NCBI GenBank assembly: GCA_013288705.1
Contig: JABDBI010000016.1
Coordinates: forward strand, 1 to 36,191
From: Methanobacteriota archaeon
Lineage (GTDB): Bacteria; Myxococcota; UBA727; JABDBI01
Length of the DNA stretch: 36,191 bases
Reading direction: 5' to 3'
In this document: one piece after another, positions 25,015-33,471 of the stretch
Numbering within the stretch: the first letter of the stretch is position 1
Layout of the letters: each line of letters starts with the position of its first letter
Position numbers and translations under genes: made by a program
The notes under the pieces: generated by a model
Told to the model about the DNA's origin: nothing
The model's database searches: none
Seen by the model: only the letters and a program-made list of their open reading frames with translations

Positions 25015-26184
25015 TCGCCCGAAGTAATTCACGATTGCATCCCGCCAGGGCATCACCGTGATTTTCCCATAACGTTTTGCACGCACCTCATCACTGATGC
25101 AAATCGCTTCACAATCCGAAAAATCCGCTACAAGCCTACTGAAGGAGCTCAGGCTCTCCTCAGAAACATTTACTGCACTCTTGATTTCAATCAGAAGCGA
25201 AGCCTCCCCCGGTCGATCGACAATCAAATCAATCTCAGCATCGTCTTTTGTGCGCAGATAGGAGAAGCGATAATCCGGACGAAAATACTGCGCAAGCTTC
25301 ATGCATTCGACAATGATGAAATGCTCAAACGCGTCGCCATAGGCTTTGGTCTGTGGCCGAAGTGGCACGGAAAGCAACCGTGCTAGCGAACGTGCGACAC
25401 CTGTGTCGAAGAAATAGAACTTTGGCTTTTGCGCGAGCCGCTTCCTGAATGAACTTTGGTGGGCTTCTAAAAAGTGCCCAATGAGAGTGTCTTCCAAAAT
25501 CGAATAGTATTCTTTTACTGTTTTATCATCGACACCCACATCACGCGCTACATTTGCATAATTTATGATCTTTCCATTGCTTTGCGCAGCAACTTCAATA
25601 AATTTGCGAAATGGGTCAAGTTGGCGAACAATTTGCTCGGCCCAAATTTCCTCTTTGAGATAGGTCAGCGCATACGCCTCTAAAAATTTAATGCGCTCCT
25701 CATCGTGATGAAAAAGCCATACCTTCGGCAAGAGCCCAAAAGAAATGGCACGCAAAAGATCAAAGTCTGCGCCAAGTTCCAGATAGGACAGCGCATTAAG
25801 GTGATAAACAAATGCGCGCCCAGCGAGAAGATTTGCTCCTCCATGCTTGAGCTTACGTGCACTTGAGCCCGTCATCACAAATATCTTTGCAGGCGTTATT
25901 TGTGGGCGCTCAATCAGGAGATGCACCACATCTAGCAAACGTGGCAACTTCTGAATTTCATCGATGACAACATGCTGTATCTGGTCTGGCAGCGAATCGG
26001 CAATGGCAATAAGCTCCGCAGGATCCCTGGCAAAACGATCTTCCTCTTTTGGATTAAGCAAATTCACCCACAGGCTAGTTTCGTCTGGGAAGAGCGAGCG
26101 CAGCAGCGTGCTTTTTCCTGCGCCGCGCGGGCCGAAGAGAAAAAAACTATTATTTATCGGCAAATTAGAAAGTCTCTGATACAT
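24997..26184 (-). CDS. AAA ATPase with DUF4143-like C-terminal domain
   Basis: A 395-residue protein. Walker A is FLFGPRGAGKST near residue 18 and Walker B is VVIDEIQKLP near residue 75. An MTGSSARKL sensor is followed by GRAFVYHLNALSYLEL. The C-terminal part (FYFFDTGVARSLA, AFEHFIIVE, then FSYLRTKDDAEIDLIVD and LIEIKSA) is the DUF4143 fold with a nuclease-like E-x-K motif. These ATPases are common and mobile, and their role is unknown. The start at 26184 (MYQRLSNLPI) matches the usual N-terminus. A dyad overlaps the promoter region. Confidence 0.9.
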   Translation of the reverse strand: MYQRLSNLPINNSFFLFGPRGAGKSTLLRSLFPDETSLWVNLLNPKEEDRFARDPAELIAIADSLPDQIQHVVIDEIQKLPRLLDVVHLLIERPQITPAKIFVMTGSSARKLKHGGANLLAGRAFVYHLNALSYLELGADFDLLRAISFGLLPKVWLFHHDEERIKFLEAYALTYLKEEIWAEQIVRQLDPFRKFIEVAAQSNGKIINYANVARDVGVDDKTVKEYYSILEDTLIGHFLEAHQSSFRKRLAQKPKFYFFDTGVARSLARLLSVPLRPQTKAYGDAFEHFIIVECMKLAQYFRPDYRFSYLRTKDDAEIDLIVDRPGEASLLIEIKSAVNVSEESLSSFSRLVADFSDCEAICISDEVRAKRYGKITVMPWRDAIVNYFGRLDIDR

Positions 26185-26207
26185 TCCGCAGGTCCTCTCG
26201 GAGTTCA

Positions 26208-26234
26208 CTCCGGAATTGTACGCCATTTCCGGAG
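26208..26234. promoter_or_regulatory. dyad upstream of the AAA ATPase gene
   Basis: Perfect 8-bp arms, CTCCGGAA (26208-26215) and TTCCGGAG (26227-26234), have an 11-base spacer. On the minus strand a -10-like TACAAT (26220-26215) sits inside, 31 bases before the ATG, so the dyad would act as an operator. No regulator is assigned. Confidence 0.4.
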
Positions 26235-26312
26235 CAAGGTCTACTTTTTTACTTACCCATTCTTTATTAGATAGTTATGCTAAAATCGGGTGATTCCCAC
26301 GGCGCATCTCAC

Positions 26313-26341
26313 CATGTGATAATCTAATCTGGTCATGTGAT
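26313..26341. promoter_or_regulatory. direct repeat CATGTGAT, 21 bp apart
   Basis: CATGTGAT occurs at 26313-26320 and 26334-26341, two helical turns apart, just upstream of the GTG at 26353. A GATAAT -10-like hexamer overlaps the first copy. It could bind a dimeric regulator side by side. Confidence 0.3.
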
Positions 26342-26352
26342 GGGAGATTGGC

Positions 26353-27888
26353 GTGAAACGAATTTTCATCTGTGTTTTGCTGACTTTTATACTGGTGCGT
26401 TGTGACTGCGGAAGCGGGCCCAGCACCACGCCAAGCGGTCCAGCTGTACCAGAACCCACCCCCGGCCATCCAGTCTTGACGTTTGCTAGTGCAGTCAAAC
26501 AGGTTCAACCAGGCAGCAAGGTCACGCTCGTCGCCACGTGGCGATCCCTGGAATTTCCGACTGCAACATTTACCCTTACCAAGCCAAGCGATTTCCCATC
26601 AAACGTCGCCATCGCACAAGCCGCTATTCCCAATGGCACACAATTCACTTTTCCAGCGCCGACTCCAGCTGAGTGCTTTAATCCATCGATGACCTTTTCG
26701 ATTGCGGCAAAAGCTGGCACTCAATCTCTTAACAGCACCGCCACAATTAATATCTTCACGCCGTGGTGCAACTTCACAACATATCCCACCGGATTACTTG
26801 GCGGAAATATCAACAAAGCTGCGTACAACCCCGCGCGTGGGACGTGGTTTGCAAGCGATCAGGTGAGCGGTTTGATTTGGCAAAGGGCAGATGGAACGTG
26901 GCAAGCATTTCCGTGGGCCGATGTGAATCCGACTATATTTTCTAGCGGGTCGCCAGCGCTGAATGTGTTTACTTTCTCGCCCAATGGCGATCTGTGGATT
27001 GCACGGCAAGGGAGCACGTATGGTCTTCTGCGACTTCCCGCCGGACAGGATCCAGCGGCGGGTAAGTTTCAGGCGATTGAAGCGTTGAATAGCGACGAGG
27101 TTTTGTCTATCGCATTTGGAACATCTAGCATAGATGTTGGCACCAAGAACGGCGTGGTGACGCTTCAGCAAGACCTCACCCAACAAGGAGAACGTCTTTT
27201 GCCTGCGCAATGGATTAGCGCGATTGCGATCGATCTGGTCAGTGGCAAGGAATGGTTTGGTGTTTCGGAATCGGTGTATCTTGGAGTCGGACTTGCTGGT
27301 GTCTATTTGAAGAATTTGAAAGATCCTAGCCAGCCGCCGATCCCATTTGGCCCTGAAAATTGGGGTGGAGTTTCTGTGGGGTTTACCCAAAACAATACAG
27401 CGATTACATCCGGTATTGCTGGGTTCTCCTCGGATGTTTGGATTGGCCTACAGGGGGGCTCCTCTCAGGCCATCTATGGCGGTGTCGTTCATTTCGATGG
27501 GGCCGTATGGACCCGATTCGCTGCGAAAAATGGCACAGTGCTGGCGAGAGGGCTCAGCGATATCAAAGCGCTTATAAAAGCGAGCAATAAAATATGGGTT
27601 GCGACTGCAAATGAGCTCAGCGTATTTGATGGAAGCAAGGCTCCGGGGAGCGACGGTGTCGGGCAATGGTCTTGCTATTCGGCACAGAACACGACGGTGT
27701 ATATCACGAATGCGCCGTCGAATCCCAACTCGGTGAATCAGCCAATTCCGTGCAGCGGCACTCAGGATATGGGTGGATTGGGAGGGGCTGGTATCAATGA
27801 TATGGCGTATGACGAGGTGAATAACATCTTGTGGCTGGCTACGCCTTACGGGGTTGTCCGTGTGTGGGTAGCTAACGTGCCCTTCTAA
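26353..27888 (+). CDS. secreted beta-propeller protein, probable lipoprotein
   Basis: A 511-residue protein with GTG start and GGGAGA ribosome binding site. The N-terminus ends LTFILVRCDCGSG, a lipobox-like site with Arg at -1, which is unusual; simple secretion is the alternative. A Pro/Thr linker and an Ig-like domain (residues about 40-135) come first. Repeated units then follow, such as GDLWIARQGSTYGLLRL, DVWIGLQGG, IWVATANELSVFDG and ILWLATPYGVVRVW, which are the W-(I/V/L)-(G/A)-T blades of two-component-regulator-type propellers. It likely lies on the cell surface and binds a ligand or partner. The 3' end overlaps the next, convergent gene by 17 bases. Confidence 0.75.
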   Translation: MKRIFICVLLTFILVRCDCGSGPSTTPSGPAVPEPTPGHPVLTFASAVKQVQPGSKVTLVATWRSLEFPTATFTLTKPSDFPSNVAIAQAAIPNGTQFTFPAPTPAECFNPSMTFSIAAKAGTQSLNSTATINIFTPWCNFTTYPTGLLGGNINKAAYNPARGTWFASDQVSGLIWQRADGTWQAFPWADVNPTIFSSGSPALNVFTFSPNGDLWIARQGSTYGLLRLPAGQDPAAGKFQAIEALNSDEVLSIAFGTSSIDVGTKNGVVTLQQDLTQQGERLLPAQWISAIAIDLVSGKEWFGVSESVYLGVGLAGVYLKNLKDPSQPPIPFGPENWGGVSVGFTQNNTAITSGIAGFSSDVWIGLQGGSSQAIYGGVVHFDGAVWTRFAAKNGTVLARGLSDIKALIKASNKIWVATANELSVFDGSKAPGSDGVGQWSCYSAQNTTVYITNAPSNPNSVNQPIPCSGTQDMGGLGGAGINDMAYDEVNNILWLATPYGVVRVWVANVPF

Positions 27889-30745
27889 GAAAACTGCGGT
27901 GGGAAGATTCCGTCGCCTGATGAGCCAAGACACTGAGATTTTGCAGTAGAGGTTGCAAAAGTGGCCTACTGCCGATTCGGCTATTTAGCTGTCCATAGAG
28001 GAGATTAAAATTCCCCTCCACTCTTTGTAGTTGTTCTTGGCTGTACTTAAGTTCTCTTAGCGTTTCCTGCCGAACCAATTTCCCCTCCTTTGATATTTGT
28101 TGTTGTTTCGCCTTAATGGCCTTCTGGATTTTCGTCATTTCATTGATGAGCTGCTTCATGCGGGCGATCAAACTCAGGTGGCTCTTCAACGCCGCATCGC
28201 TGGCTTTCGAACTTGCAGTAGCCTTCGAGAATGAAGCAGCACTCTCTTTTTTTGCAGCGGCGGCTGTCTTAGCAGCCGTCACCTTGGTGGTCGTCGTGTC
28301 AGATCCAGCCGTAGCAGCGTGTGCAGCTGCAATTGCACTCTCCGCAGCTTTTACTGCTGCTTCATCAAGCAAGCGTTTTTCAACATTGCGATCTATGTCT
28401 GCCATCGCAGAAGCCGCTGCTGCTTTTGCCTGGGCGGCAGCCTCGTCACTAAGAACGTTACCGAGAAGGTCCAATTGGTCAGACATTATCTGATTTAATC
28501 TCGCATGGTCTCCGCTTGCATCAGCTTTCGCTGCGGCAGCATTTGCTGTATCTATTCCATCCTTGATTAACTTTGCATTGTGATCGGGACTAGTGCCCCC
28601 TTGCGATCTATCCACATGACTTGGAGTTTCCACGGGCAAACGCGCTTGCAATACCTGCGCAGTGTAGTCCGCTTGTTGAGCGGCTCGTTCTAATGGACTG
28701 CCAGGTTCCTTCACATTGATTCCAGCTCTATCCATGGTTCTCGCTACCTCGGGTCGAGGTCGAGCTGGCGTAGGCATAGCAGGTGGCACGGACAAATCAC
28801 CCTCATAGGTGAGTGCAAGCGGTGCAGCGTCCCCTTTTAACCGCTTATCTGAAGCAGCGACAGCATTTTTGGCTGAAGCTAGATTAGTATACACTTGGAC
28901 AAGCGCATTATAGGATTTACTGGCGCCCGTCGACAATGCAGTAGTGCCTTCAGCTTGGCGTAACATACGAACCATCAACTTATACACCTGGTCGTCGCGC
29001 ATGCCATTCACGGCGACGGCAGCCCCTTGCTCAGCAATAATCTTTTGTACAAGTGCATCAAAAGCCTGTTTAGCCTTCAGTGCCTTTTGCCGATCCCTGC
29101 TTGATTCCCCTGTCGACGTGACTCGGTCGTCTGATCGAACTGCTACGGTGCCTTTATGAAGCTGATCAGTTTCCACGTCTTGATGATCCAGTACAGCTGG
29201 CGCAACATTTCGTGGTATGGACGAATCACCCTCGTAGGTGAGTGCAAGCGGTGCGGCCCCCCCTTTCAGCAGGCCAGCTTCGCGTTGACCAAGATTGTTG
29301 TGCGCATCTGCGAGATCACCAAATGCCCTCAGCAGTGCTTTGTAGGTCTCGTTATCACCAACTTGGTCTCCACCAATTTCGTTCGACAAACCCTGAGCAA
29401 GCTTTCTAAGTGTTTTGGATTGTTCTTGACGTGTAGCCAAGCTGACCGTTATCCCACTTACGTCTCGCCCATGCTGACGAAGCCACGCCAATACATCACT
29501 CGCCATCCGAAATGCCGTCGCTGTTCTTGTTTTGACGTCTTGCCGTGCCTGCGCCAATGATGCCAAGGCTTCAGGCGGCAAAGCGGCCAGCGTAGTTGCT
29601 TCACTTGGGGCCGACGACGTTCTTATCTTTGGTGGTAACTCCGTACCCGGAGTCTCACCTGCTGGAGCCGGTGCGCCCACTCTGGGTCGTCGGCGAAAGC
29701 GAAGTGGCGCGCTCGTATCAAGCTTTTCTGCTTGTCGAGCCATTGCACCGAGGTCGATGCCCCTGTTTGCTTGTTCTCGCTGTTCTGCTTGTTTTTTTGC
29801 TTTTTCAGCTCCAGCGCTAGCCGGCGCAGTTGTTGTGCTTGCGGATGTTGTCGTGGCCGCTGTTGTTGTTGAGGTTGTTGTAGTCGTTGCACCTGTGCCA
29901 CTCGTTCCGCCTGCAGCAGCAGCCGCTGCTCCATGTTTGTCTTGCCCGGTTGATTTAGCAGCATGGAGATCCTTTAGGTGCAGTGCCAGATCAGCAAGAA
30001 TCAGCTTTTGCAAATTTGCAGCGGTCCGCGGTTCTCCTCTATCCTCAAGCAGGCGCAATTTCTCCGCCAAATAGCTTCTAGTCGCCAAATCGAATTCGCC
30101 TCTAGGGAGAAGATTATTCGCCTCCACATGATCATAGATGACCCTATGCGTCGGGGAACCACCAAGCAATTCTCGCGCCGCTGCCTCGGACGCCGTTCTT
30201 CGCTGAGCCTCCCCACCCCATATGGCCCGTGCACCAACTCGTCCGGCAACATGGCTGCCCGCCATCATCCCTAAAATGCTTGGAATAGTAAAAAATGCGA
30301 ACGGTCCAATTGTAAATACAGCCAAGGTAAAAAGCGCCAAAGGAGCCACAATTTGCGTGAGAAACCGAAAGACCTGCTCGCCCCTGCTCGCATTCGGATC
30401 TCTCCAATTCCAAATTCCCGCAAAGGTACTTTTGATGCCGTTCCATATTCTGGTGCCCAGAGTAGGCTCGATAAGCCGACCTGCGGCCTCGTGTGCCGAG
30501 AGCACTTTTAAAATCGTGGAAGCAGATTTAGGAGGAAGACGATCCACCGTGAGGGCATCACCCTCTGGCCTCACAACTCGAAGCCTATCGTTAATCGTCT
30601 TTTCCCGCTGCGCCGGGGTGCTGTGCATCGAAGCAGGCCCCGATTCAAAGCCATCGCGATGCTGAATCCCTCCCGGTCGCCCACTCTCTATTTCATGCGG
30701 TGAACCCACGTGCGAAGGTCCATGTAAAGGTGACGTATGGCGCAT
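27872..30745 (-). CDS. giant multidomain protein (957 aa) with internal duplication
   Basis: No known family. The start at 30745 (MRHTSPLHGPSH) has AAGGA 9 bases upstream. Residues 1-60 are a His/Gly/Pro-rich leader. Residues 130-168 form a hydrophobic hairpin of two possible membrane helices (FLTQIVAPLALFTLAVFTIG). A low-complexity Thr/Ala tract runs 275-312. Two copies of a helical unit of about 100 residues end at AAPLALTYEGD (497-507 and 640-650). The C-terminal 250 residues are Ala/Lys-rich coiled coil. There is no signal peptide. It resembles effector-type proteins of intracellular bacteria in general make-up only. Confidence 0.8.
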   Translation of the reverse strand: MRHTSPLHGPSHVGSPHEIESGRPGGIQHRDGFESGPASMHSTPAQREKTINDRLRVVRPEGDALTVDRLPPKSASTILKVLSAHEAAGRLIEPTLGTRIWNGIKSTFAGIWNWRDPNASRGEQVFRFLTQIVAPLALFTLAVFTIGPFAFFTIPSILGMMAGSHVAGRVGARAIWGGEAQRRTASEAAARELLGGSPTHRVIYDHVEANNLLPRGEFDLATRSYLAEKLRLLEDRGEPRTAANLQKLILADLALHLKDLHAAKSTGQDKHGAAAAAAGGTSGTGATTTTTSTTTAATTTSASTTTAPASAGAEKAKKQAEQREQANRGIDLGAMARQAEKLDTSAPLRFRRRPRVGAPAPAGETPGTELPPKIRTSSAPSEATTLAALPPEALASLAQARQDVKTRTATAFRMASDVLAWLRQHGRDVSGITVSLATRQEQSKTLRKLAQGLSNEIGGDQVGDNETYKALLRAFGDLADAHNNLGQREAGLLKGGAAPLALTYEGDSSIPRNVAPAVLDHQDVETDQLHKGTVAVRSDDRVTSTGESSRDRQKALKAKQAFDALVQKIIAEQGAAVAVNGMRDDQVYKLMVRMLRQAEGTTALSTGASKSYNALVQVYTNLASAKNAVAASDKRLKGDAAPLALTYEGDLSVPPAMPTPARPRPEVARTMDRAGINVKEPGSPLERAAQQADYTAQVLQARLPVETPSHVDRSQGGTSPDHNAKLIKDGIDTANAAAAKADASGDHARLNQIMSDQLDLLGNVLSDEAAAQAKAAAASAMADIDRNVEKRLLDEAAVKAAESAIAAAHAATAGSDTTTTKVTAAKTAAAAKKESAASFSKATASSKASDAALKSHLSLIARMKQLINEMTKIQKAIKAKQQQISKEGKLVRQETLRELKYSQEQLQRVEGNFNLLYGQLNSRIGSRPLLQPLLQNLSVLAHQATESSHRSFLRRAR
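28797..29261 (-). repeat. intragenic direct repeat, 429 bp apart
   Basis: The segments beginning at 28797 and 29226 are nearly identical over about 36 bases and encode the two AAPLALTYEGD blocks of the 957-aa protein. Conservation at the DNA level suggests a fairly recent or constrained duplication of the whole unit of about 143 codons. Confidence 0.7.
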
Positions 30746-30771
30746 ACTAACTTGTCCTTGTTTGATTATTT

Positions 30772-30811
30772 CATTGTATAATACTTCCGGCAAAGACAAC
30801 AACATTGTATA
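30772..30811. promoter_or_regulatory. divergent promoter region with CATTGTATA direct repeats
   Basis: CATTGTATA occurs at 30772-30780 and 30803-30811, 31 bp (three turns) apart, between two giant divergent genes. The plus-strand -10 is TATAAT (30777-30782). The minus-strand pair is TTGTTG (30802-30797) and TATACA (30780-30775) with a 16-base spacer, so the two promoters overlap and probably compete. Confidence 0.4.
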
Positions 30812-30822
30812 TTAGAAATGTT

Positions 30823-33009
30823 ATGCACCACGCACCGAAAACCGGGGGAGCCCATGAGCTCCCACATATGTCGGACGACAAGCATTTAGCTGCCACCCGC
30901 CCCCTTCCACATGCAACTGCAGCAACCCCTGCGCCCGCGCATGCGACCATGCGGCTCGTGCGTGGCCCCGAAGCGGCGCCAGCAGCCCCACGGCTTTCCA
31001 GTGAAGTGAGTGCCTTTGTGGCGCAGCAAAGCCGCCCGCCAGAAATCACCACAACTTCTGCTGCCGGGTTAGTTCTCAAGCTATCACTCAGCAATAGCAT
31101 CGATGCTGCCGACGTCTCTCGAACGCTCGCGCATCTCAGAAGAGCGAGCCCCGAGCTATCGCGAAGTCATCCAGATGTCGTCGCTGAACGCGAAACAAAT
31201 GCCGCCATCGCCAACTTTGAAAAACATCTGTCACCTGCAAATGATTTAACCTCCATGGCCCGTAGAAGCGATGCTTCAGGTGCATTTGCACGTTTACAAC
31301 ATAGAGTCACATCCGTTTTAGATAGACCCAATCTGGGCTCGGCGGAAAAGCAACGTATTCGCGATACCATGAAGAGGATGGAGGAACTCGTCGAACAAAT
31401 CCGATTTGGACGGCCAGCAGATCGTGGCGCGTTGCAAAAAGAACTTGGAAAGCTGACAAAAGCTGTTGCCGAATATTTTGCAGAACAGCCTGCGCAGCGC
31501 ACCCGGCAATCACTCGACGCGGGCGTCGCGCAAGTAGCACGCCTTGCGGGCGCTACACCGGTTGATACGCCATCGACGCAATCTGCACTGCGTCAGTTAA
31601 GTGACGCACTGACGGCCTTTCGAGGTGTTCACGGTACTGGCACAGCCCCAAGCCTAACAAGTGCAATAGCAAACTTAGAACAACTCATGCATTTACAGCC
31701 AAGTTCAAAAGCTGACCAGCAAACTCACGCTGCGCTCAAACAATTGGCGACGGAGCAATTGGATGCTGCTCTAGAATCAACCCTAGACTCACTCCGCGAC
31801 ACTGTCATGTTAAGGCCAGTCTTAGGTGGGTCCCCTACACCAAGAAACCTGAGCCTGCCCGAGCGAACCGAACTTCTCAAAACACTCGGTCAACTTTCAG
31901 TGCGTATCAGGGGTGCTTACGGCGAAACGGCAATGCCCGAGAGCACGGCTGAGCATCTTGAGCGACTCGATTTCTTTCGCACTGATCTCAGGGAAGAGCA
32001 ACTATCTCCTTTGGTCGAGGGCATTGTGGATCAACACTACTCCGGAGAAAGCGCGGAAAATGTGGGAAACCCAGCCCTTAAGCGGTTGTTTGGCAGTTTG
32101 GATGTCGCGCTGAACAATCCCGAGTCACTCAACGCACAAGATCTCTCGATGATGCTCAATATTTTGGAACACAAAAGAGCAATGGTGCAACGCAGAGCAA
32201 AGCAAGGTTTTTTGTCACGTCAGTCAACTGAAAACACCATCAAAGGCAAGATTGATAAGCGCATTGCAGCTTACATGAGCCTCTTGCAAACACTTTTGGT
32301 GGCGAGGCGCGTTGACGCATTTTTGGAAGCGCATCCGGCTGGCTCTCATGGTGACCCGGTCAAATTGAGACAAATGTTTAAGGATCTCTCTGCGCTTCTG
32401 CACAACCATGGCGAACATATGAGCGCACAACAACTCACAACCTTAGGGGATTTTCAGCGACAGGAAGTGGCAGCGGCTGCCGCGACATTGCGAAGCGAGG
32501 GGTTAGCACGCATCGTTGGCGACAGAAGAAAAATCCTGGGAGAAGTAGTAGAATTGCAAAAATCCGTCGAGGCTCAGGCAAAAGCTGCTTCAAGCACAAA
32601 ACGTACACAGGCATTCCTTGACGCGCACCCACCAGGTAGTCACGCCACCCATGCGAGCTTCAAAAATATGCTGCGGGATTTGCATCAGCTTTTGCGCACC
32701 AATGCAGAACATTTAAGTACAGAGGAACTTCAGGAGATCTATGGCCTCCTAAATGCTGAGCTGCGGCCGATTATACAAAGAAAAGCTGGCAGGACTAGAG
32801 TGCCACCAGATGCAGACCTCGTCAGAGATGGGACGCGCTATGTCCCCTCCAGGAGCGAGGGTGAGACGGGTTCATTGGCAGTTGATGCGAGCACGCTTGG
32901 GAATGCGCTGAGGGCGCTGCAAGTCAACCCACACGCAATGGAAACGGATGATCTTGCGGAGCGGGTGAGGCTTCTCACTGCGGTGCCGGACTATAGCTAT
33001 GACTGGTGA
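30823..33009 (+). CDS. giant helical-repeat protein (728 aa)
   Basis: No known family. The first ATG, at 30823 (MHHAPKTGGAHEL), is used; an in-frame TTG at 30805 is the other option, and neither has a good ribosome binding site. After a 60-residue His/Pro/Ala leader the protein is almost wholly helical. At least two units of about 98 residues are clearly repeated: DAFLEAHPAGSHG near residue 497 and QAFLDAHPPGSHA near residue 594, each followed by LLxNxxEHxSxxxL. Weaker copies (LNNPESLNAQDLSMML, LQVNPHAMETDDLAERV) lie before and after. There is no signal peptide or membrane segment. A soluble helical scaffold or effector is the best guess. Confidence 0.8.
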   Translation: MHHAPKTGGAHELPHMSDDKHLAATRPLPHATAATPAPAHATMRLVRGPEAAPAAPRLSSEVSAFVAQQSRPPEITTTSAAGLVLKLSLSNSIDAADVSRTLAHLRRASPELSRSHPDVVAERETNAAIANFEKHLSPANDLTSMARRSDASGAFARLQHRVTSVLDRPNLGSAEKQRIRDTMKRMEELVEQIRFGRPADRGALQKELGKLTKAVAEYFAEQPAQRTRQSLDAGVAQVARLAGATPVDTPSTQSALRQLSDALTAFRGVHGTGTAPSLTSAIANLEQLMHLQPSSKADQQTHAALKQLATEQLDAALESTLDSLRDTVMLRPVLGGSPTPRNLSLPERTELLKTLGQLSVRIRGAYGETAMPESTAEHLERLDFFRTDLREEQLSPLVEGIVDQHYSGESAENVGNPALKRLFGSLDVALNNPESLNAQDLSMMLNILEHKRAMVQRRAKQGFLSRQSTENTIKGKIDKRIAAYMSLLQTLLVARRVDAFLEAHPAGSHGDPVKLRQMFKDLSALLHNHGEHMSAQQLTTLGDFQRQEVAAAAATLRSEGLARIVGDRRKILGEVVELQKSVEAQAKAASSTKRTQAFLDAHPPGSHATHASFKNMLRDLHQLLRTNAEHLSTEELQEIYGLLNAELRPIIQRKAGRTRVPPDADLVRDGTRYVPSRSEGETGSLAVDASTLGNALRALQVNPHAMETDDLAERVRLLTAVPDYSYDW

Positions 33010-33046
33010 AATTCATTGGTGAGATCTAAATCTGCTCTGGAAGAGC

Positions 33047-33257
33047 CTTAATTGCCAGCAGCCCAGGGAAAGCCTGCGCCCTGGCAGGCGCAGCCCTGGG
33101 TTAAATTTAAATCATAATATTAAATTTAAATCATAATATTTAAATAATAACCCCCACATCCCATTTTCCCCTTCGGGGCAATAGGGATGTCAGGGATTGT
33201 TTACCCAGGGCTGCGCCTGCCAGGGCGCAGGCTTTCCCTGGGCTACTGGCAATTAAG
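33047..33257. repeat. structured intergenic element with 55-bp inverted repeats
   Basis: Left arm 33047-33101 and right arm 33203-33257 match as inverted repeats at 54 of 55 positions (mismatch at 33059/33245). Similarity continues more weakly to about 33036 and 33270. Each arm is itself a hairpin: CCCAGGG pairs with CCCTGGG outside and CTGCGCC with GGCGCAG inside, leaving a one-sided AAAGC bulge. The 101-base centre holds two tandem 19-mers and a second hairpin (ACATCCC 33156-33162 with GGGATGT 33184-33190) that encloses a C(TTCG)G tetraloop near 33172. It resembles a BIME/REP pair or a MITE. No transposase or target-site duplication is seen. The rest of the 33010-33471 gap holds only the dyad at 33311 and the promoter of the next gene. 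Confidence 0.85.
33102..33139 (+). repeat. two perfect tandem 19-mers, AT-only except one C
   Basis: TAAATTTAAATCATAATAT occurs at 33102-33120 and 33121-33139, followed by a decayed partial third copy. It forms part of the loop of the inverted-repeat element. Confidence 0.85.
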
Positions 33258-33310
33258 CCTCCTCCGGAGTCTGCCTTTCGTCCTGCGCGCGCTTACTGTA
33301 AGTCAAGAAT

Positions 33311-33331
33311 TTGTTCACCCACAGTGAACAA
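33311..33331. promoter_or_regulatory. dyad upstream of the 870-aa coiled-coil gene
   Basis: Perfect 8-bp arms, TTGTTCAC (33311-33318) and GTGAACAA (33324-33331), with a 5-base spacer. A related half-site lies near 33341. It is 140 bases before the ATG at 33472 and may be an operator. A -10-like TACAAT is at 33434-33439. Confidence 0.35.
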
Positions 33332-33471
33332 TTACCAGGGTTCATTGTTGAGCGCCAAAGGCAATTTCTCCAGTTTTTATTCAATATAGACAATTTAGCT
33401 CATCTGATCTCCAACTCGATATTGCAGCCGTAGTACAATGGCTAAACGACACATCTTTACGAAGGGGGTAA

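Noticed and set aside
26794-27390. 198-codon minus-strand frame opposite the propeller gene
   Set aside because: It is antisense to a gene with signal sequence and clear blade repeats. The translation has no recognisable motif.
29532-30074. 180-codon plus-strand frame opposite the 957-aa gene
   Set aside because: It is Ala/Val/Ser low-complexity, produced by the antisense of the Thr/Ala tract and repeats. It has no ribosome binding site.
33102-33139. CRISPR-like repeats
   Set aside because: Only two 19-mers in direct tandem with no spacers, AT-rich, and no cas genes nearby.
33156-33190. Intrinsic terminator after the 728-aa gene
   Set aside because: The hairpin has a stable TTCG loop but no T-run after it on the plus strand, and it is nested in a larger inverted repeat.
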